Part shown: piece by piece, positions 52,008-61,300 of the stretch
How the letters are laid out: each line of letters opens with the position of its first letter
How positions within the stretch are numbered: the stretch's first letter is position 1
NCBI GenBank assembly: GCA_964645045.1
Contig: CAZXYZ010000009.1
Span: 1 to 64,000 of the forward strand
Reading direction: 5' to 3'
Source: Anammoximicrobium sp964645045
Lineage (GTDB): Bacteria > Planctomycetota > Planctomycetia > Pirellulales > Pirellulaceae
DNA length: 64,000 bases
Position numbers and translations under genes: made by a program
Notes under the pieces: generated by a model
Seen by the model: only the letters and a program-made list of their open reading frames with translations
The model's database searches: none
Told to the model about the DNA's origin: nothing

Positions 52008-52391
52008 TCCTCGCTGTGGAAGGAATGATGCGGCGGAGCCCGCCCATGCATCTTCGGGATGCCGTCAAGAGGGCTAACGCGTGAACGGAAAAATCGGCTA
52101 CAATGATGGCGGTTGTTTTGGCCGGTGCATGTTCGGCCGGAAATCAATCCGCGGGCGGACAATCAAGCTTGGTAGGCGTTCGGGTGGTGGGCAGCCCGCG
52201 CCGTCCATCAACCGTTTCGGGCGGATGCTTGATGGCTGCCAGCGAGGGCCTTGGATGACAAACCCGATCGTAACTCGTCGCAGCGGCGAACGCAACCGCC
52301 AGGATGGTCAGTTGTCAGTTGTGACGATACCGACCCACTGTCGCAAGTCACCACTGACCACTGACCACCGACCAAATCCAACTGGACAACC
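52008..52391. other. Intergenic region with GTCAGT-rich inverted repeat (384 bp)
   Basis: A possible -10 (GGCTACAAT, 52092-52100) lies near the front. At 52306-52372, GGTCAGTTGTCAGTTGTG and CCACTGACCACTGACCACCG form an imperfect long hairpin made of short repeated GTCAGT words, ending 19 bases before the NERD fragment. No gene was found. Confidence 0.5.
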
Positions 52392-53053
52392 GTGGCGGAA
52401 TCCAAGTTTCCCTGGGAGCGGGACGCCTTGGATTTCCTGCGCACGCAGTTTCCGTCGGACGATTCTTATCGGGCTTGGTCGAATTCCGAGTTCATCGCCG
52501 CCGGCGGCTGCATCAACGAAGTGGACTCGCTGCTGTTTACGCCCCAAGGTTTTTTTCTGGTCGAAATCGAGAGCCGCTCTGGCCGGCTGTTCGGTGATGC
52601 CGGCACCTGGACCTGGGAGATGGACGGCAAGCCGTCCACCGACGACAACCCCTTGATCGCCGCCAACCTAAAAGCGAAGAAACTGCGGTCACTGTTGCAA
52701 AGGAAGAAGGCCGGTTGTACCTGGTCCGCGCCGAAGCCACCGCGGAAGACCGGGACACGATCCGGCGGGCCGCTCTCCGCGACTCCCAGGTCCTGGAAAT
52801 CCTGGAGCATCCGGGCGTTCTCCGGGCGTACGACTTCACCCAACACGAACTGGGGCCGGCCCTGCTGTTTGAACACGACCCGTTCGCGATGCGACTGGAC
52901 CACTACCTGGCCCAACAGAGAGACAAGCTGAGTGTCGAGACGCAGCTGGACCTGATGCGTCAGATCGCCGAAGTGATCCGCTACGCCCATGACAAAAAGG
53001 TGGTTCATCGCGGCCTTTGCCCCCAGAGTATCCTGGTCACTGGTCAGTCGGAC
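52392..53053 (+). pseudogene. NERD-kinase (PglW/BrxW-like) pseudogene
   Basis: From GTG 52392, frame one encodes a NERD nuclease-related domain: SKFPWERDALDFLRTQFPSD, AWSNSEFIAAGGCINEVDSL, LFTPQGFFLVEIESRSGRLF and TDDNPLIAANLKAKKLRSLL. At about 52700-52715 the frame changes and a protein-kinase N-lobe starts abruptly: LYLVRAEATAEDRDTIRRAA, FTQHELGPALLFEHDPFAMR, AEVIRYAHDKKVVHRGLCPQ. It ends after SILVTG, before the Asp-Phe-Gly region. This order (NERD then kinase) is that of BREX type 2 PglW. The segment between the domains and everything after the catalytic loop are missing, and HRD reads HRG. It cannot be functional. Confidence 0.75.
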
Positions 53054-53344
53054 GTGAAAAAGGTGTCAGGAACGAATGGCACCTTTATACTTAATCGCCT
53101 TGCGACCATACCGTTGATTAAAATAAGAGACGGCTGTCGGAGGGGGTTATTTCTGTCGTCGTTTCAGCGTCCGGCGCGCTCGAAGCAGGCGGATGGTGAC
53201 GGAGAGGCGGGGATGGCGTGGGCGCGCAGGGGGAGCGGGTCGCCGGCAGAGCGGCGAAAGTCATGTCACACGGAAAAGCAGCGAAGCACGCATCCTCCAT
53301 GTCACAGGAAGAGATGTCCCCGCCGAGAAATCAGACCCGGGAGA

Positions 53345-53395
53345 CTACCCGGTTTCGCCCGCGGCGGCGAAGTCGCCGCGGGCGAAACCGGGTAG
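53345..53395. repeat. 22-bp inverted repeat (CTACCCGGTTTCGCCCGC type)
   Basis: CTACCCGGTTTCGCCCGCGG at 53345 and its complement ending at 53395 (GGGCGAAACCGGGTAG) form a very GC-rich hairpin with a seven-base loop. Confidence 0.8.
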
Positions 53396-53441
53396 GAAAG
53401 TTACGCGGGGGATCGCTTCGTGTAGCTGGAAACGGGAGCCT

Positions 53442-53615
53442 CCACGGGGCAAGCCCGAATGGTGCGAGGTTAAGCGGCAAAGCCGCCTACCGTAACCCGA
53501 AGCGTAAGCGAGGACGATTCGTTTTCCAGCCTCATTCCTCGCTTACGCTTCGGGTTACAACGGCGGCAAACCCGCGAACACGCTTAACCTCGTACCATTC
53601 GGGCAAGCCCCGTGG
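53442..53615. repeat. Nested MITE-like palindrome
   Basis: Outer arms of 35 bases (53442-53476, CCACGGGGCAAGCCCGAATG...; 53581-53615) are complementary with few differences. Inside, GTAACCCGAAGCGTAAGCGA at 53492 pairs perfectly over 23 bases with the segment ending CGCTTCGGGTTAC at 53558. Two palindrome families are thus nested: one element appears to have inserted into another. Confidence 0.8.
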
Positions 53616-53759
53616 CATCCAATTCACAGAACCATAAAATCTCATTCGTGACGTATCACCCCAAGGAGCCGTTAAGTGCTGGTCATTGGTCACTGGGCCG
53701 TCGAGAGGTAGAATTGACCGCGGACAAATGGCGAGTGACAAATCCTGAAAGGAATTGCG

Positions 53760-53990
53760 ATGAGGACGGTTGCAATCTTGCCGGTGACGACGTCGGCCGG
53801 CCGCATGGAATACCAAGCCGTTTCGGGGACTCGCCGTGCCGTGGGCCAATCCGCCGGGCGGGCACTGGACGCATTGGCCGCGGAGTATCCTGAGATAGAG
53901 TCTGAGGGGTTGGTGATTGTCCAGCGTTTCCGTCCCAATCGATTTCTGCCCGAAAACAATGGATCCAGACCGGACTTCCTTCATGATTGA
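53760..53990 (+). CDS. Small hypothetical protein, possibly truncated
   Basis: A 76-residue frame from ATG 53760 after GAAAGGAATTGCG: MRTVAILPVTTSAGRMEYQA, then VSGTRRAVGQSAGRALDALA and EGLVIVQRFRPNRFLPENN. The V-G-x-S-A-G-x-A-L-D-A-L and V-x-V-Q-x-x-x-P-x-R-F pattern reminds me of a small protein family of unknown function. It ends just after the R-P-N-R-F motif, where relatives continue, so it may be truncated. Its stop overlaps by eight bases the ATG of a PglX-like fragment, which suggests an operon before decay. Confidence 0.5.
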   Translation: MRTVAILPVTTSAGRMEYQAVSGTRRAVGQSAGRALDALAAEYPEIESEGLVIVQRFRPNRFLPENNGSRPDFLHD

Positions 53991-54192
53991 CCGCCGGACG
54001 TTATTGGACGACCTGCAAGCACTGCTCAAGCGGCTCGAAGCCAACATGCTCGATCGCAGCGAGTCGGCCGAGATTCCGGATGGGGGGGCGGGCGCTGCGC
54101 GCGGAGTACGCGCGGGCGAAAGACGCCCAGCGGACGGCTTCCCGCGATTGCAGCCCAGCAGAGATGGCCGGCGAGCATTCTGTGCCGGAATG
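53983..54192 (+). pseudogene. N-terminal remnant of a PglX-like (BREX type 2) methyltransferase
   Basis: The frame from ATG 53983 begins MIDRRTLLDDLQALLKRLEA and NMLDRSESAEIPD. After a run of seven G (54082-54088) the similarity continues in the next frame as GRALRAEYARAKDAQRTA and then stops. This is the characteristic start of BREX type 2 adenine-specific methyltransferases PglX (M-I-D-R-x-x-L-L-x-D-L-Q-x-L-L). Those proteins have over 1000 residues; here about 55 remain, with a frameshift. The catalytic region is absent. A convergent gene begins 14 bp further on. Confidence 0.65.
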
Positions 54193-54205
54193 ATCCGCTT
54201 GGTTC

Positions 54206-56413
54206 TTAGTTTCCATCGGCTTTCTCGAAGGTCTGCCGCGTGGAACCGCGCAGCATGGCGATCCCGCCGACGGACAGCGTCGCGGCGTCGATGGCCAAAA
54301 CCCCAACGGCGTTTCCGCCCTCGAAGTGAAGATACGCTGCGCGGGCATCGGTGACGATCTCGCCGACAGAGTTGGGTTGGAGACGGATCGGTTTTCTGGT
54401 GGAATTGAGGATGGCGACCTCGCACCGTTCCAGCTCGGCGATCTCGGCTACGGCCAGTCCCGGTTCGTCCGCCAGTATCCGAATGCGACTGGCCGCGGCC
54501 GTCGCATCGCGTGCCGGTGCGTGCGGCAACAGGATCTGGACGAACTGCAGCCGCGTGCCAGGCTGCACGTCCCCCTCCCAGGCATAACGCGTTGAAATCA
54601 ATCGCCGCGGGCTGGCCGGATCGGGTTCCTCCGGCGTCAGAACCAGCGAGCGTCCGGGTTGCGGCGCGTGATAGATCAACAAGTCGTAGGGCGGCGCGTC
54701 GTACAAGCGGGCCTGTTGAAAGTAGTACTCGGAAAACCAGCCGTTCAGCCAATTCGCCCCGCGCACGTCGCCCACGTGCTGGATATTCCACACGGGGCCG
54801 ACGCGAGTACGAAACCGGTCGCGGAACACGGTTTCGTCCCGGACCAAGACAAAGCGGTTTTTGACGAACAGGAACTCCCGGTCCTGATCGGCTTCGTATC
54901 CCATATACCCCGTGACACGAACTTGGGCGTGCGTGGCCAGCCCATGATCGGCAAAGGCTGGAATGGTCGACTGCATTCCCGCCCAGCCCAGCGGCAGTTT
55001 CTTCTCGCCGCGCGGGGACTTCTGACCGAGGTAAGTCGCTTCGCCCGAGAGATCCTCGATCCGCACGGCGTTTTCGCGGCTGACAAACTTCTCCGAACTC
55101 ATTTCCGCAAAGGCCGCCGAGTACCGCTCGAAGCTCAAAATGGCCGTGGGATTCAACGGATCGTGCCGCGGATAACACTCGACCAGCATATACATGTCGC
55201 CGGGATTCCAGCCCGAGCGGAACACCAGCTTGTGCGGCATCACCTGCTGGGTCATGAACATGTTGCAGTCCACGCCGCCCGCAGCGGGAAACATCTCCGC
55301 GGCCTGGGCGTTGGTCAGCCGCACGATCTCCTTCCGCTGCAGCAACTGCGAGCTGCCGTCCGGTTCGACCGGCGTTAGGGTATCGTCGCAGATCAGACTG
55401 GCCAGCGCGATGTCCTCCAGCGACAGGGCTTGGATGTGATGGTGAGTGCTGGAGAAACCCCGAGCTTGGCCGAAGTTCATCAGCCGCTGGGCCACCCAGC
55501 GATAGCGGCCGTCCCGCGTATGCTTGGCGGCCAGTTCCAGAGCGAAGATCCTCGCCCCGGCGTGCGAGTTGTACCCGCCGTGGGCGCCGTACTGCACGGC
55601 GGCCCCGTCCGGCGTCACTTCGGCCATGATGCGATCGAACAACTGCCGGGCCCCGGGATCGGTAAACACTTCGCTGCGTCCCAGCAGTTCGGACGCCCGC
55701 AGGATGTTCCCCAAGCTGCTGTAGAAGTAGCCCGTGTCGTTGATTCCTACGTCGCGAAAGTCCCACCAGTCGGACCAGGTCTCGGCCGCGTAGGCCCGCC
55801 ATTTCGCCACATCGGGTTCGTCCGGATAGAACGCCGCCGCCAAGGCGTGATTCAAACCTTGACATTGGCTGCGGTGATGCGAGCCGCGCCACAGGCCGTC
55901 GCCGGGCCGCCAGGCGCACTGGTACTGCCGCAAACTCAACAGAAGCTCGCGAGCCCACCGTTCGTCCTCCGGCGTCATCAGGTTCTGGCGGCGCAACTCG
56001 CGGAAATGAAACGCACACAGGGGAAACCCTTCCATCGAGAACACGCCGCGGTCCTGCTCGATCGTCCGCCGCACCCAGTCGGCATAGTGCCGCAGCGTCT
56101 TCTTAATCCCCGCGCCCAGTTTCCGGTCGCCGTCCAGCGCGAACACGGCCAAGGCGGGCAGGGCGTGCCGCGGCCCGTAGGTTCCCCGATCCGGCCCGGC
56201 CTCAAACCCGGCGGCCAACGGGCGGACCAGATCCACGTAATCGCGGCGAGTCACCGGTTGCCGCGGCACGGTCAAAGCGGTCGGATCGCACAGCTGATAA
56301 CGATCGCACACCGTCGCGGGAACAGCGAGCGGACTTTCGGCGGCTTCGAGTGCCGTGGTTGACGCCAGCACCAGCCAAATCAGAGATCGTGTGGCGGCGG
56401 GGACGCTTGTCAT
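54206..56413 (-). CDS. Secreted toroid/beta-sandwich protein, possible polysaccharide lyase
   Basis: A 735-residue protein with a signal peptide (SLIWLVLASTTALEAAES). Residues about 50-380 are helical with aromatic-rich turns typical of an alpha/alpha toroid (QYQCAWRPGDGLWRGSHHRS, WSDWWDFRDVGINDTGYFYS, FSSTHHHIQALSLEDIALAS). From about 400 a beta-sandwich follows (HKLVFRSGWNPGDMYMLVEC, FVKNRFVLVRDETVFRDRFR, YAWEGDVQPGTRLQFVQILL). This two-part layout with His/Tyr/Arg clusters fits heparinase II/III-like or related lyases, but I cannot match a specific PL family. The next genes upstream are on the opposite strand. A secreted glycan-degrading role is inferred. Confidence 0.65.
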   Translation of the reverse strand: MTSVPAATRSLIWLVLASTTALEAAESPLAVPATVCDRYQLCDPTALTVPRQPVTRRDYVDLVRPLAAGFEAGPDRGTYGPRHALPALAVFALDGDRKLGAGIKKTLRHYADWVRRTIEQDRGVFSMEGFPLCAFHFRELRRQNLMTPEDERWARELLLSLRQYQCAWRPGDGLWRGSHHRSQCQGLNHALAAAFYPDEPDVAKWRAYAAETWSDWWDFRDVGINDTGYFYSSLGNILRASELLGRSEVFTDPGARQLFDRIMAEVTPDGAAVQYGAHGGYNSHAGARIFALELAAKHTRDGRYRWVAQRLMNFGQARGFSSTHHHIQALSLEDIALASLICDDTLTPVEPDGSSQLLQRKEIVRLTNAQAAEMFPAAGGVDCNMFMTQQVMPHKLVFRSGWNPGDMYMLVECYPRHDPLNPTAILSFERYSAAFAEMSSEKFVSRENAVRIEDLSGEATYLGQKSPRGEKKLPLGWAGMQSTIPAFADHGLATHAQVRVTGYMGYEADQDREFLFVKNRFVLVRDETVFRDRFRTRVGPVWNIQHVGDVRGANWLNGWFSEYYFQQARLYDAPPYDLLIYHAPQPGRSLVLTPEEPDPASPRRLISTRYAWEGDVQPGTRLQFVQILLPHAPARDATAAASRIRILADEPGLAVAEIAELERCEVAILNSTRKPIRLQPNSVGEIVTDARAAYLHFEGGNAVGVLAIDAATLSVGGIAMLRGSTRQTFEKADGN

Positions 56414-56574
56414 CGAGGGCTCCTTTCGTAATTGCTGTGTTGTTCAGATACAGGGATTTGCCAGCCAGCTACAATATGAAAAACGCCCGTAGGCATTTTC
56501 GTTCCCGGATCCGCTCGCAAGTGTACCATGTCCAAAACCGCCTTGGCGTCAGCATAATCGCAGTTTGGATTTCC

Positions 56575-57459
56575 ATGAAAGCACAAGTCTCGCCCAAACA
56601 ACTGGCCCGAGCGATTCAGGTCAGCGAATCGTCGATCAAACGGTGGTGCGACCAGGGTGCCATCTCAACCCTGAAGACCGCCGGCGGGCATCGGCGGATT
56701 GACATGACGGACGTTATGCGTTTCCTCCGAGAGAAAGGCTACGCGCTCGTCCGCCCCGAAATCCTGGGATTGCCGGCAACCACCGGCCGCACCGCCTGGG
56801 TCCTGGACCGCGCGGAGGCGGGGTTTCGCGAGGCGTTGTTGGTGGGCGACGAGGACCGGGCGCGGCAGATCTTGTTCGACCTCTATCTGGCGAAGCACGA
56901 GCTGTCGACCATCCTGGACGGGGTCGTCACGGCCGCTTTGCACGGGATCGGAGATCGCTGGAGTTGCGGCGAGGCGGAAGTTTATCAGGAACGCCGTGGC
57001 TGTGAGATCTGCCTGCGGCTGCTGCACGAGTTGAGAATGCTGACCCCGCCCGTTGCCGTCCCTCGCGGATTGGCGATGGGCGGTACTCCGGAAGGCGACA
57101 TGTACCTGATTCCCAACGCGATGGTCGAACTGGTCTTGCGGCACACCGGCTGGGAAACGATCGCTTTGGGGGCGGGCCTTCCGTTTGCTACGCTCCGCGC
57201 CGCGATTCTCGAACACCGGCCGCAGCTGTTTTGGCTGAGCGTCTCGTACATCCGGGATGAAGCGGAGTTTCTTGCCCGTTGGAGCGCGTTGTGCGCCGCG
57301 GTCCCGGTGGGTGTCACGCTGGTCGCGGGCGGACAGGCGCTGACGGAGACGCTGCGAAAGCAGATCCCGCAGGCGTCCTTTTGCGGCAGTCTGAGGGAAC
57401 TGGAGGCGTTCGCCACCGGTACCGCCTGGCCGCGCGTTTCCGCCGAAACCCGCGGCTAG
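56575..57459 (+). CDS. MerR-type regulator with cobalamin-domain-like C-terminus lacking the histidine
   Basis: ATG 56575 gives 294 residues. Residues 1-65 hold a MerR/excisionase-type winged helix: VSPKQLARAIQVSESSIKRW, then KTAGGHRRIDMTDVMRFLRE. Residues about 95-170 resemble the four-helix B12-cap (DGVVTAALHGIGDRWSCGEA; W-x-x-G-x-x-x-x-x-x-E pattern kept). Residues about 180-290 form a Rossmann-like B12-binding fold (MVELVLRHTGWETIALGAGL, PQLFWLSVSYI, VTLVAGGQAL). The usual D/E-x-H-x-x-G reads GDMYLIP, so the lower-axial histidine is missing. A light or B12 sensor like CarH is unlikely without it; another ligand is possible. The gene is divergent from the toroid protein. Confidence 0.8.
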   Translation: MKAQVSPKQLARAIQVSESSIKRWCDQGAISTLKTAGGHRRIDMTDVMRFLREKGYALVRPEILGLPATTGRTAWVLDRAEAGFREALLVGDEDRARQILFDLYLAKHELSTILDGVVTAALHGIGDRWSCGEAEVYQERRGCEICLRLLHELRMLTPPVAVPRGLAMGGTPEGDMYLIPNAMVELVLRHTGWETIALGAGLPFATLRAAILEHRPQLFWLSVSYIRDEAEFLARWSALCAAVPVGVTLVAGGQALTETLRKQIPQASFCGSLRELEAFATGTAWPRVSAETRG

Positions 57460-57601
57460 CTCCTTGCGGCTCACGATGCCCGGGGGCAGAGCACGTGACA
57501 GGTGGGGGCGTGGCGTTCGCCGCCGCGCGATACTCGCTCGTCAGGCTTGTTGGCTGGTGTTTCTGCCGCAGACATCTCGACAGCCATGCTCCGCTAGTCC
57601 G

Positions 57602-57631
57602 TTGAACATAACCGCTGGGGCGCGTTATGAT
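57602..57631 (+). promoter_or_regulatory. Sigma-70-like promoter for miaE
   Basis: TTGAAC at 57602-57607 and TATGAT at 57626-57631 are 18 bases apart, just upstream of miaE. Transcription would start near 57638, right at the ATG 57639, giving a leaderless or nearly leaderless mRNA. Confidence 0.35.
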
Positions 57632-57638
57632 GAGAGGC

Positions 57639-58214
57639 ATGTTAAACCTTCAAAGCGCTACCCATGAACGTTGGCTCCGCCAGGTGGGCGAGCATCTGGA
57701 CCAGATCCTGATCGATCACGCGCACTGCGAGAAGAAGGCGGCCGGCACGGCTATGAACTTGCTTGTCGCGTATATCGAGAACCAGGATCTGTGCCGGGCC
57801 ATGACCGAGATCGTGAACGAGGAACTGGCCCATTTTCACTTGGTGATCGACCTGCTGAATCGCCGCGGCATCCGCTTCAGGAGGCAGACGCCCAGCCAGT
57901 ACGGCCGGCGGCTGAACGATCTGGTCCGCAAGCAGGAACCGCAGCGGGCGGTGGATAAACTGCTGGTCGCGGGGCTGATCGAAGCCCGTTCCTGCGAGCG
58001 TTTCGACCTGCTGCGAAAACACATCCAGGACCGCGAGTTGGCGGATTTCTACGATAGCCTGTTCGAGTCCGAGGCCCGCCACCACAGCACCTACGTGCGG
58101 CTGGCCAAGCACTACGCCAGCGACGACGTGGTCCACGCCCGGCTGAAAGAACTGGCCGCCGAAGAGGCCCGCATCATCGCCGAGGGCGAAGAGCTGCCGC
58201 GGATGCACAGCTGA
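57639..58214 (+). CDS. miaE: tRNA-(ms2io6A) hydroxylase MiaE
   Basis: ATG 57639 gives 191 residues (another in-frame ATG lies at 57627). It is an all-helical ferritin-like diiron enzyme that hydroxylates the isopentenyl side chain at position 37 of tRNAs. Iron ligands are visible as DHAHCEKKAAGTAMN (E-K-K-A), NEELAHFHLV (E-x-x-H) and FESEARHHSTY (E-x-x-H-H). Further family features are RRGIRFRRQTPSQYGRRLND and LIEARSCERFDLLRKHI. All expected ligands are present and length is normal. Partner genes miaA/miaB are not nearby. Confidence 0.9.
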   Translation: MLNLQSATHERWLRQVGEHLDQILIDHAHCEKKAAGTAMNLLVAYIENQDLCRAMTEIVNEELAHFHLVIDLLNRRGIRFRRQTPSQYGRRLNDLVRKQEPQRAVDKLLVAGLIEARSCERFDLLRKHIQDRELADFYDSLFESEARHHSTYVRLAKHYASDDVVHARLKELAAEEARIIAEGEELPRMHS

Positions 58215-58222
58215 ACGGACGA

Positions 58223-58295
58223 GTTGGAGTCCAGGCTTTAGCCTGTCTTCCGCGGGTTTTTAACCCGCTTTGCAGCCTAAAGGCTGGACTCCAAC
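58223..58295. repeat. Dispersed palindromic element (GCTTTAGCCTG type)
   Basis: GTTGGAGTCCAGGCTTTAGC at 58223 and its complement ending CTGGACTCCAAC at 58295 enclose an inner hairpin GCGGGTTTTTAACCCGC. It lies between the convergent ends of miaE and the glycosidase and could act as a bidirectional terminator. Confidence 0.85.
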
Positions 58296-58336
58296 AAAGA
58301 GCACAGACTCGCAGGCTGTTTCTTCTGTCGCTTGCC

Positions 58337-61300
58337 TTAATCCGCGAACGCCATTACCTCGACCAAATGCCGGCCGGTGTTGGCGGAATTGTGCGGCTGG
58401 GTGATGCGGAGGTAACGCACCGGCCGCGCAGGGAAGCGGCAGGTGTAGCCGTCGGCCGTGGATAGCTCGCGGTTGTCACGCCGATCAGCCGCGACCTCCC
58501 AACTCTTGCCGTCCAGCGATGTTTCAACCGTGAAGCCGTAATAACGCACGTCGCCGTAGTAGCAAACGACGACCACGCGGCCGATGGTCGTGGCGCCCTG
58601 GAGATCAACTTGCCACCAGGCAGCCGAGTCCTTGGAAACATCGGTGGCCCAGTACGCGTCGGTCGAAGTGGTCCAACCGTCATTGGCCAAATAGGCCGGG
58701 TACGGCGGCAGCGCGTGCGAACAGGTGGCCGGCTTGCCGGTCGTCAGGCTGACGGCATCCGGCTTGAAATCGTCGGCGTACTTCTGCCACAAGCGTTGGG
58801 CCACCGCGACGCTGTCTCCCTGCGGTGCGGCGGGATAGGTCTCGCGGCCGTCGGACCACTGCGCCATCCACGGCCGCAAGGCGGTGTGGAAGGCTTTTCC
58901 ATTAAACGGCTTGTCTTCTTTGAGGCAGGCGGACAGTTCGCCGAACAGCCGCTGCCAGCGCGGCCGGTAATAGCCGGCGATCATGCCGGACCACTCCTTG
59001 CGTGCGTAATCGTCGATCGCCGGCCCTTCGCCCCACAGCGTGAGCACACGCCGAGCGTTCCACTCGAACTTGGCCCGTTCCGCATCGTTGGTGCCCCAGC
59101 GTTTGGCATCTTCCAGGCAACGCCCGAGCAGGAACTCGCTACGCGTGGCCAACAATTCGTCGAGCTCTTGCAGCAGGTCCAGAAAACGCTGCGCGGCGAG
59201 ATCGAAGGCCGGGGCGTCTTTGGCCTGCCAAGCTTTGATGACCTGCCGATGCAAAACGGAAGCGTGGCCGGACAGGGCTTGCCGAGCGACGTTCGCCAGA
59301 TCGTAGCGGTACGTGTCGGCGCTGCCCAGTTCGCTTGCGGCTTCCAGCAGGGAGCCCCACGCCGCGGCCAACTGGGGATTGCTGTGCCCCGCCCCTCCGC
59401 CAATCGTCGGCATGCGGTCGAAGATGGAACGATCACTCGCGGGGCCGCTGTAGGCGGTCGACATCAATGCTTGCCACGCTCGGACGGCATCGGCGCTTGC
59501 TCGGCCGTAACGGTGATGGGCGTACTGCTCGATCCACGTCTCTAAATCCACGGGCTCGTCGCGCCAAGCCACCGCGAACATCAGATCGAGTACCGCAGGG
59601 TCGTATCCCAAACCCTCGTTGACAAATCCCAGGCCGACCAGCTGGCCGCTGTTCCGATCACGGCGTGCGGCGGGCAGGTCGGCGGCAATCTTGTTCAGCG
59701 GCCCGCCCAGAAAGACCGTGTTGCCGAAATTCTGGATGTTGCACCACAACCACGGCTTGCCGCAGAATGCCTCGGTTTCGTTCCACATCGGCCGGGATTC
59801 GCAGAACAAGTCCAGGACAGCCATCCGCTCGTTGGGCACGGCATCCAGGAACGCCTTGATCCGTGGCTGCGTCCAGAAGCTACGATTGAACATGAACGCC
59901 CAGCCTTGCAGGATCCATACGGCCTTCGGGTCGCTGTCGATCATGCCTTGGTAGATCGCGCGGCTCAACCGATCCAGGTACTCCAGATCGCCGCTGGGCG
60001 GCGTCATTTCGATGAACGTGTCCGCGGCGTACAGGTGATCGGTGCCGAACCGTTTGGTCTGCTCTTCCAGGAACAGCTGCGCGACGCGGGCAAACAGCGG
60101 ATCGAGTGGGTCCAGCAAGTGCGTCTGCCACTCAATCCATTGGATGCGGTGCAGTTTGGCATCGGGAAACTTCGCCGCGACGGCTGCCGGCACGTGGCCG
60201 GTGAATCCCTGCAACACGGGCGTCATGCCCAAGTCGCGCTGACGCGCCAGGATCTTCTTCTGAAGTTCCTCGTGACGTTCGATCCAGCTGGGAGGCAAGG
60301 GCCCGCCCCAGCCGTCCAGACAGCCCATCCATTGAAAGGGCAGAAACGGCGGGCCGGCCAGAAACGCGGCGATCTCCGCGCCGTTCATCCCCAACCGCTT
60401 GCAGACCGCCTGCCAGACCGCTTCCTGACCAGTCACGGCCAGCGGCATGTTCACGCCGTGCAAGGCCATCCAGTCGATCAGCTCCTGCCACTGGTCCCAG
60501 TCCCACCACGGCAGCGAATAGCCGAAGCAACAGTAGTTCAAGAAGTAGCGGTATCGCGTCCAGGTGACCTGTCGGACTTTTTGTGTCACCGCCGGCAGCG
60601 GGTCGGGCAAATTCAGTTGGCGGCCGTGCAGCGAGACGTGGCAATGGCAGAAGTGATTGAGATACCAGTTCAGCCCTGTCGCCATGGAAACGCCCGTATT
60701 GCCGCGAATCAGCACGCGATCGCCTCGGGATTCGATCTCGAACACATCCCGGCCGTATTCCGTCGGCAAAACCTCGAATTCAAACCGCTCCGCGTGCTGG
60801 GGCAGCAGCCGCTGCAGCAACCCGCGGGCGGCGGTGGGCGCGCTGGCGTCCACGCGTCCCGGCCAGCGCAGCGGACTACGGTCGAGCGGACGGAAGTTGA
60901 CTTCGGCGGCCCGGAGGCGTTGCAGATGGGCGTCGAGTCGAATCAGGAACACGTCGAAACTGCGATCCTTGACGGGCGACCAGAGCACCTCGGCCAAGGC
61001 GCAGGCGCGCGGGTACGCCATGTACTGCAGCTGTTTCGCGTCCGCGATGTACTCGCTCCACAACTGGGCCTGGGCGCCCAGCACATGTTCGGCCTGTTCG
61101 GCCGTCAACGCCGCTGGCACGGGCTCATACCGATAGACGCGTTCCAGCGGGAGATCTCCGCCGATCGCCAGCGGCTCGGATTCGCGCGGACCCTGGTAGT
61201 AGTCGAAGTAGGTGTGCGACGTCGGGGCCATGATCACGTCGTGGCCGGACTGGGCCGCAGCGATCCCGCCCTGCTCGCCTCGCCAGTTCATTACGGCGGC

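Larger units (their letters stand above)
53054..53759. other. Non-coding stretch with several palindromic elements (706 bp)
   Basis: Right after the kinase fragment comes AAAAAGGTGTCAGGAACG with GGCACCTTT (53057-53088), a small inverted repeat that may mark a mobile-element end. Two larger palindromes follow (listed separately). The open frames here have no protein character. Confidence 0.55.

Noticed and set aside
52392..54192. Functional BREX system
   Set aside because: Both recognisable components are truncated and frameshifted, and no pglZ, brxC or pglY is present.
53532..56018. Open frame of 828 codons on the minus strand
   Set aside because: It overlaps the secreted toroid protein in another frame; only the 54206-56413 frame has a signal peptide and sensible composition.
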